This document shows positions 5,352 to 9,186 of a DNA stretch of 9,186 nucleotides, piece after piece. Made by a program: the position numbers and the translations under genes. This stretch comes from CAYPZL01 sp964415045 (GTDB lineage: Bacteria > Planctomycetota > Phycisphaerae > Sedimentisphaerales > Anaerobacaceae): the NCBI GenBank assembly GCA_964415045.1, contig CAYPZL010000207.1, forward strand, positions 1 through 9,186, read 5' to 3'. Position 1 is the stretch's first letter. Each line of letters begins with the position of its first letter. Under the pieces are notes generated by a model. The model did not search any database. It saw nothing but the letters and a program-made list of their open reading frames with translations, and had not been told where the DNA came from.

Positions 5352-6422
5352 ATGTGGGATTTTCTGCAAGACTGGCAAACCTGGGTCTTGTTCCTGGGCG
5401 CGTCGCTGTTCGCCGTATTCGCGGCCTTAGTGTGCCATTACCTGCTCGTGAAGATCCTGTCGCGTCTGGCCAAACGCAGCACCTCTCCCGTCGACGAGCT
5501 CCTCATCAAGCACTTTCGGCGACCCGTTCGCTGGATCATGGCGGCGGTGGCGCTGCGGCTGACCGTCGAGCCGTTCGAGCTGCCCGAAGGAATGCAGAGC
5601 CTTGTCCGCACCGCCTTCGGCATGGTGTTGATCGCCCTGGTCGCCTGGCTCCTGATCAAAGCCACGTACGTGCTCAACGACGTCGTGATGCTGCGGTTCC
5701 GGGTGGACGTCAAGGACAACCTGCAGGCCCGCAAGATTCACACGCAGCTTCGCGTCCTGCGGCGGATCATCATTATCATCGTCGTCATCGTCGCGGCGGC
5801 CTCCATCCTGATGACGTTCCCCAAGGTCAGGCAACTGGGAACCGCGATTCTCGCCTCGGCCGGCATCATCGGCATCGTCGTCGGCCTGGCGGCGCAGAAG
5901 ACGATCGGGACCTTCATCGCGGGCCTGCAAATCGCCTTCACCCAGCCGATACGACTCGACGACGTGGTCATCGTCGAGGGCGAGTGGGGACGCATCGAAG
6001 AGATCACGCTGACCTACGTCGTCGTGCGCATCTGGGACCTGCGGCGGCTGATCGTCCCCATCACCTACTTCATCGAGAAGCCCTTCCAGAACTGGACGCG
6101 CGTCTCGGCGGACATCCTCGGCACCGTCTTTCTCTACGTGGACTACACCGTGCCGCTGGAGGCGATTCGCGCCGAGCTGCAGCGCATCGTCGAAGCGTCC
6201 GAGCAGTGGGACGGGAAAGTCTGCGGCCTGCAGGTGACCAACACCTCCGACCGAACGATCGAGGTCCGCGCCCTCATGAGTGCCGCCGACGCTTCACTGG
6301 CCTGGGACCTGCGCTGTCACGTCCGCGAGAAGCTCATCGAGTTCGTGCAGAAAAACTATCCGCAGACGCTGCCCAGACTGCGCGCCGAGCTGAACAGGAT
6401 ACCCATGGACGAGGAGACGTGA
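5352..6422 (+). CDS. small-conductance mechanosensitive channel (MscS family)
   Basis: A 356-residue integral membrane protein of the MscS family, which opens under membrane tension to release solutes during osmotic downshock. It has an N-terminal hydrophobic helix (about 9-35), further hydrophobic helices at about 60-72, 83-108 and 137-156, and the pore helix with its small-residue pattern ILASAGIIGIVVGLAAQ (about 166-182). The MscS beta domain follows: FTQPIRLDDVVIVEG, GRIEEITLTYVVVRIWD and RRLIVP, then the family signature YFIEKPFQNWTR. The C-terminal part is the usual alpha/beta cytoplasmic domain. I chose ATG 5352 because GGAGG at 5339-5343 lies eight bases upstream. The ATG at 5337, five codons earlier, overlaps that site and lacks its own. 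It is a medium-length variant with more transmembrane helices than E. coli MscS. It probably has its own promoter. Confidence 0.92.
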   Translation: MWDFLQDWQTWVLFLGASLFAVFAALVCHYLLVKILSRLAKRSTSPVDELLIKHFRRPVRWIMAAVALRLTVEPFELPEGMQSLVRTAFGMVLIALVAWLLIKATYVLNDVVMLRFRVDVKDNLQARKIHTQLRVLRRIIIIIVVIVAAASILMTFPKVRQLGTAILASAGIIGIVVGLAAQKTIGTFIAGLQIAFTQPIRLDDVVIVEGEWGRIEEITLTYVVVRIWDLRRLIVPITYFIEKPFQNWTRVSADILGTVFLYVDYTVPLEAIRAELQRIVEASEQWDGKVCGLQVTNTSDRTIEVRALMSAADASLAWDLRCHVREKLIEFVQKNYPQTLPRLRAELNRIPMDEET

Positions 6423-6556
6423 CGGCGCTGCCGCCTGCCGCGGCACGCGGTGACGCCGACAAGCTCGCTTCCGATCGGGTACGCCGGGAGCCACGCTGAG
6501 AAAAGCAGAACGCAAAACAGTCAGATCGAGCCCATAGCTGAAAGAGGGAAAGACCC

Positions 6557-6775
6557 ATGAAAAGCAGCAAAAAAGGGAAGGTCAAGTTGATCGCGATCAT
6601 CGTCCTGGCGGTGTTCGCCGTGATTATCTTCTGGCAGAACCGTGAGCCCGTCGATGCGCAGATCCTCCTGCTGCGCATCCACATGTCCCGGGCCCTGCTC
6701 CTGATGCTGACCTTCGTCCTGGGCTTCCTGACGGGGGTGCTCGTCACCGGCAACTTCCTGCGGCGAAAGAAATAG
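6557..6775 (+). CDS. LapA-domain small membrane protein
   Basis: A 72-residue inner-membrane protein with two hydrophobic helices, about residues 10-26 (LIAIIVLAVFAVIIFWQN) and 45-66 (ALLLMLTFVLGFLTGVLVTG). The QNREPV segment after the first helix and the GFLTGVL of the second are typical of the LapA/DUF1049 family. Proteobacterial LapA (YciS) acts with LapB in lipopolysaccharide assembly. Here there is no LapB partner, and the protein lacks the C-terminal coiled coil, ending in a basic FLRRKK, so the function is less certain. The start has GAGGG at 6544-6548, eight bases upstream. In-frame reading past its TAG stop leads directly into a decayed corA tail, a sign of a past deletion just downstream. 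Confidence 0.8.
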   Translation: MKSSKKGKVKLIAIIVLAVFAVIIFWQNREPVDAQILLLRIHMSRALLLMLTFVLGFLTGVLVTGNFLRRKK

Positions 6776-6922
6776 CCGCCCATCGACGCCAGCATTTACG
6801 GGATGAATTTCGAGAACATGCCGGAGTTGAAGTGACGCTACGGATACGCCGCGGTCTGGCTGGTCATGCTGGCCGTGACTGTCGCCATGCTGGTCTATTT
6901 CCGCAGGAAGAAGTGGCTTTGA
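6776..6922 (+). pseudogene. corA: remnant of the C-terminal end of a CorA magnesium/cobalt transporter
   Basis: Translation in the frame of the preceding LapA gene gives IDASIYGMNFENMPELK, then a TGA at 6833-6835, then RYGYAAVWLVMLAVTVAMLV and YFRRKKWL, ending at a TGA (6920-6922). This is the CorA C-terminus: the GMN selectivity motif closing the first helix (G at 6800, M at 6803, N at 6806), the conserved loop MPEL, the last transmembrane helix and a basic tail. In intact CorA the residue after ELK is usually tryptophan; the TGA here is one base change from TGG, a nonsense mutation. The N-terminal part of about 280 residues is absent. With no start codon and an internal stop it is non-functional. 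TGA ends several intact genes in this window, so recoding to Trp is unlikely. Confidence 0.82.
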
Positions 6923-7105
6923 CCTTCCGCACGATCCACTCCCGCCGCCGGATGCCGGCCGCACCCGCGAAGCAGGAAATGACATAAGGGCTGCCCATCG
7001 GGCCGCAAAAGCGGTAGAATATTCTTTTTCGTGCCGGGGCGGCGTGAACGCACGGAGTGATGCGACGCATGCCGACGAACGTGGAGTGAGGAAAGTATTG
7101 ATTGG
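6923..7105. other. intergenic region before the DHH gene
   Basis: With the corA remnant, this makes a 330-base stretch without an intact gene. It contains two small stem-loops, GCCC-ATC-GGGC at 6993-7003 and CCGC-AAAA-GCGG at 7003-7014, directly before a -10-like TAGAAT. No open frame here is supported. Confidence 0.45.
6991..7025 (+). promoter_or_regulatory. candidate promoter with overlapping palindrome for the DHH gene
   Basis: TAGAAT at 7015-7020 is a five-of-six -10 box, with a weak CTGCCC at 6991-6996 as -35 (18-base spacing). The -10 overlaps the perfect palindrome AGAATATTCT at 7016-7025, which could be a repressor site or chance. The leader to the start codon is about 80 bases. Confidence 0.4.
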
Positions 7106-8140
7106 ATGAGAGCTGCTGAAAAAACGGGTTTGAAGCTTCAGAAACTCACGGAAGTCCTTACGGGCAAGTCCTATCTGCTCATCGTCATGCAGGACAACCC
7201 CGATCCGGACTGCATCGCGGCGGCCGTCGCCCTGCGGCGATTAGCCAACAGCCAGGCGAACCTCCAGTGCTCGATCGCCTGCGGCGGCACCGTCGGGCGG
7301 GGCGAGAACCGGGTCCTGGTCAAGTATCTGGGTCTGAATCTGCGGGCCTGCGCCGAGATCGAGTACGACCAGTTCGATCTGGTTGCCGTAGTGGACACGC
7401 AGCCCACGGCCGGCAACAACTCCCTGCCCGAGCACGTGGTCCCCGACATCGTCATCGACCACCATCCGATTCGCCGCCAGACCAGGACCGTGGGCTTTAC
7501 CGATGTCCGCAGCAGCTACGGCTCGGCCTCCACCATCCTCGTCGAGTACCTCATCGAGGCGGGCATCACCCCCGAAACGCCGCTGGCCACCGCCCTGCTC
7601 TACGGGATTCGCTCCGACACCCAGGACCTCGGCCGCGAGGCGTCGCGCTTCGACATCGAGGCCATCGAGTTCCTCTATCCCTTCGCCAACAAGCGCATGC
7701 TCGGCATCATTCAGCGCGGCAAGGTCCCCCGCGTCTACTATCAAATGCTGGCCGACGCCCTCAAGAACGCACGCGTCCAGAAGCCGGCCGTCATCACCGA
7801 GTTGGGCGAGATCGACAATCCCGACATGATCGCCGAGGTCGCCGATCTGCTCCTGCGCGAGGACGAGACCACCTGGACCATGTGCACCGGAGTCTGGAAC
7901 GAGAGGCTGCTCATCTCCATTCGCACCTCGGAAGAGAGCAATCTGGCCGAGAAGGTGATCCGAAAGATGGTCGCGCGCCGCGGCACCGGCGGCGGACACC
8001 TCACCTACGCCGGCGGCCAGATCCCCCTCAAAAAGGGCACCAAGGCCGAACGCCAGAAACTCGAGAAACAGATGCAGCAGCGCTTCCTCAAGGCCATCGG
8101 CGCCGACAACGGCCAGGCCACCCGCCTAGTCACAAGCTGA
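7106..8140 (+). CDS. DHH/DHHA1 family phosphoesterase (NrnA-like)
   Basis: A 344-residue cytoplasmic phosphoesterase of the DHH superfamily. Related enzymes (NrnA type) degrade oligoribonucleotides, pAp or cyclic-dinucleotide products using manganese. Motif I reads QDNPDPDCIAAA (29-40) with D33 and D35. Motif II is VVDTQP (D97). Motif III is IDHHP, with the DHH at 118-120. Motif IV is RSDTQDL (D171). The C-terminal DHHA1 domain carries the substrate-binding GTGGGHLTYAGG (293-304). Domain order and length are normal. The residue expected to be a metal-binding histidine in motif I is Q29. The start is less certain: ATG 7106 has only GAGG at 7088-7091, 14 bases upstream, and there is no better in-frame choice before a stop at 7058. 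It stands alone between the corA remnant and the PIG-L gene. The exact substrate cannot be read from the sequence. Confidence 0.9.
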   Translation: MRAAEKTGLKLQKLTEVLTGKSYLLIVMQDNPDPDCIAAAVALRRLANSQANLQCSIACGGTVGRGENRVLVKYLGLNLRACAEIEYDQFDLVAVVDTQPTAGNNSLPEHVVPDIVIDHHPIRRQTRTVGFTDVRSSYGSASTILVEYLIEAGITPETPLATALLYGIRSDTQDLGREASRFDIEAIEFLYPFANKRMLGIIQRGKVPRVYYQMLADALKNARVQKPAVITELGEIDNPDMIAEVADLLLREDETTWTMCTGVWNERLLISIRTSEESNLAEKVIRKMVARRGTGGGHLTYAGGQIPLKKGTKAERQKLEKQMQQRFLKAIGADNGQATRLVTS

Positions 8141-8234
8141 CGTCTTTACTTCTGCGCCCAACCGTGTCTCTGATAAATCTGGCCTGCGAGTTTGAAATAC
8201 CTCCCGCGCCGCATCTCGCTCGCCCACAACCCTC

Positions 8235-8262
8235 TTGCTTTTCGTCATGCAGACGATACCAT
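8235..8262 (+). promoter_or_regulatory. weak candidate promoter of the PIG-L-like gene
   Basis: TTGCTT at 8235-8240 and TACCAT at 8257-8262 are 16 bases apart. The match is poor, and it is listed because the spacing and TTGC start repeat those of the pdaD promoter. It lies in the 201-base gap 8141-8341, which otherwise holds no feature I can support. Confidence 0.22.
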
Positions 8263-8341
8263 GGTTGCAACGGACGCCGGGTCCAATGTATCGCTTCTCG
8301 AACGGGTGGGCTTCTTTGGGTACAGGCTGGGAGGTAAGACA

Positions 8342-8968
8342 ATGACGCCGGATCGTGTGGCCGGATTCTCGTACAAGTACACCAACTGCGCCGTGATCGT
8401 CGCCCATGCAGCCGATGAAACGCTCTGGGCCGGGGGGACGCTCCTGCTGCACCCCGAGACGCGCTGGAGTATCGTCACCGTCTTCCGAGAAAACGACGCC
8501 GACCGCGCCGCCGGCTTTCAAAAGGCTCTCGAGCAATACAATGCGAAGGGCGCGATGGGAGACCTCGACGACGGCCCGGAGCAAAAGCCCCACCGCACGA
8601 TCGAGCTGGAAGACGCGATCATGGACCTGCTGCCCTCGGACCGCTACGACCTGATCCTCACTCACGGCCTGTGGGGCGAATACGCCGGCGACAAGCGCCA
8701 CGAAGGAATCGCCAGGGCCGTGATCGCCCTGCGCGAGAGCGAGCGGCTTGCAGCCACGGAAGTCTGGATGTTCGCTTACGAGGATGGCGGCAAGAAATAC
8801 CTGCCCCGCCCCATCGACGACGCCGACGTCTACCTCCGCCTGCCCAAAGACGTCTGGGACCAGAAGTACGAAATCCTGACACACACCTACGGCTTCGCCC
8901 CCGACAGCGTCCAGGCCAAAACCACGCCTAAAGACGAGACCTTCTGGCTCCTCGGAAAAGGAAAATAA
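8342..8968 (+). CDS. PIG-L deacetylase-family protein with altered active-site motif
   Basis: A 208-residue protein of the PIG-L/LmbE family, zinc enzymes that remove acetyl groups from N-acetylglucosamine-type substrates. The family motif AHPDDE is recognisable as VAHAADETLWAGG, with H22, A23, A24, D25 and E26. Later family features are THGLWGEY (H108) and KRHEGIARA (H120, the likely third zinc ligand). By comparison with MshB, H22, D25 and H120 would still bind zinc, but A24 replaces the aspartate that acts as general base. It is therefore either inactive, altered, or a binding protein (inference). ATG 8342 is chosen because GGGAGGT at 8329-8335 lies seven bases upstream. The open frame extends back to a TTG at 8192, but that extra sequence has no family similarity I can see and no ribosome-binding site. 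A hairpin follows the stop. Confidence 0.82.
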   Translation: MTPDRVAGFSYKYTNCAVIVAHAADETLWAGGTLLLHPETRWSIVTVFRENDADRAAGFQKALEQYNAKGAMGDLDDGPEQKPHRTIELEDAIMDLLPSDRYDLILTHGLWGEYAGDKRHEGIARAVIALRESERLAATEVWMFAYEDGGKKYLPRPIDDADVYLRLPKDVWDQKYEILTHTYGFAPDSVQAKTTPKDETFWLLGKGK

Positions 8969-8983
8969 CCCGCCCCCCGGCCG

Positions 8984-9005
8984 CACCCGACGAAATCGTC
9001 GGGTG
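8984..9005 (+). terminator. hairpin after the PIG-L-like gene, possible terminator
   Basis: CACCCGACGA at 8984-8993 pairs perfectly with TCGTCGGGTG at 8996-9005, giving a GC-rich 10-bp stem with a two-base loop (more realistically nine pairs with an AAAT loop), 15 bases after the stop codon. There is no T-run, so it is not a classical intrinsic terminator. An overlapping alternative stem, GGTGTGC-ACC-GCACACC at 9002-9018, cannot form at the same time. Confidence 0.5.
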
Positions 9006-9083
9006 TGCACCGCACACCGGTCCATCTACGCAAACAAGCCCCCTCGCCATTGAAGCCTGACCCCTTTGTTTTGCTTACGTCTC

Positions 9084-9099
9084 ATCCGCATTGGCGGAT
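9084..9099. repeat. small inverted repeat
   Basis: ATCCGC at 9084-9089 and GCGGAT at 9094-9099 enclose a four-base loop ATTG. It is one of several hairpins in the gene-free window end. Confidence 0.45.
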
Positions 9100-9140
9100 C
9101 GGTCGCTCCTTCTCCAGTCCCAGTCCAATGCCAAATCAAG

Positions 9141-9186
9141 ACCACCGGCATAGCCGGTGGTATGAGGAAGGCCCCTAAAAGGGGCC
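9141..9186. repeat. twin hairpins, possible IS200/IS605 or REP-type element edge
   Basis: ACCACCGGC-ATA-GCCGGTGGT (9141-9161) is a perfect 9-bp stem. Nine bases later GGCCCCT-AAA-AGGGGCC (9170-9186) is a perfect 7-bp stem that ends at the window edge. Pairs of small perfect hairpins like these, some with a GCCGGTGG core, are typical of the ends of IS200/IS605-family elements and of REP sequences mobilised by related tyrosine transposases. No transposase lies within the window, so the assignment rests on structure alone. Confidence 0.4.

Noticed and set aside
6424..6457. Terminator hairpin after the MscS-type gene (GGCG...CGCC with inner CCGC/GCGG)
   Set aside because: The stem is short and interrupted, has a large loop and is not followed by a T-run; GC-rich sequence gives such pairings by chance.
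5162..6499. 445-codon + strand frame overlapping the MscS-type gene in another frame
   Set aside because: It is rich in Arg, His and Pro with no membrane helices or motifs, the usual result of reading a GC-rich gene out of frame.
6833..6835. TGA read as tryptophan (alternative code) in the corA fragment
   Set aside because: TGA ends several intact genes in the window (for example pdaD and the DHH gene), and the corA fragment also lacks its whole N-terminal part.
8192..8341. N-terminal extension of the PIG-L-like gene from a TTG at 8192
   Set aside because: There is no ribosome-binding site and no family similarity, while ATG 8342 has GGGAGGT at ideal distance just before the conserved core.

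Overview
The window is GC-rich bacterial DNA of about 9.2 kb. All recognisable genes lie on the + strand, with GC-rich third codon positions, good Shine-Dalgarno sites and sigma70-like promoters. The combination of a pyruvoyl-dependent arginine decarboxylase, a bacterial deoxyhypusine-synthase-like protein, a UDG-linked type radical SAM protein and ATTGGAGATT-type heptad repeats between genes suggests a planctomycete of the Phycisphaerae/Sedimentisphaerales kind. That assignment is an inference from gene content and repeat style; no rRNA is present to prove it.

Layout. 1-89: AT-rich leader. 90-326: 78-aa protein with two CxxC knuckles. 327-637: non-coding, with an inverted repeat and a degenerate copy of a palindromic element. 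638-1756: radical SAM/HhH protein of a putative DNA repair or modification family. 1757-1859: strong promoter. 1860-2411: pyruvoyl-dependent arginine decarboxylase (pdaD). 2412-2743: composite repeat block. 2744-3610: agmatinase (speB). 3612-4652: deoxyhypusine synthase-like protein. 4649-5161: coiled-coil lipoprotein. 5352-6422: MscS-type channel. 6557-6775: LapA-domain small membrane protein. 6776-6922: decayed C-terminal tail of a CorA magnesium transporter. 7106-8140: DHH/DHHA1 phosphoesterase. 8342-8968: PIG-L-like protein with a damaged active-site motif. 8969-9186: non-coding, dense in hairpins, possibly the edge of an IS200/IS605 or REP-type element.

How the genes fit together. The central theme is polyamine synthesis. 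PdaD makes agmatine from arginine, SpeB makes putrescine and urea from agmatine, and the DHS-like enzyme probably makes a triamine such as homospermidine, since bacteria lack the eIF5A substrate of true DHS. The lipoprotein start overlaps the DHS-like stop (ATGA), so it is probably co-translated. The mscS-lapA-corA remnant stretch is a set of membrane genes that has suffered a deletion. The DHH and PIG-L genes look like separate units.

The points most worth a second look are the repeat block inside the polyamine locus, the DHS-like active-site difference, the PIG-L motif with its catalytic Asp replaced, the unusual first motif of the DHH protein, and the CorA remnant. I did not find a convincing new defence or mobile system.
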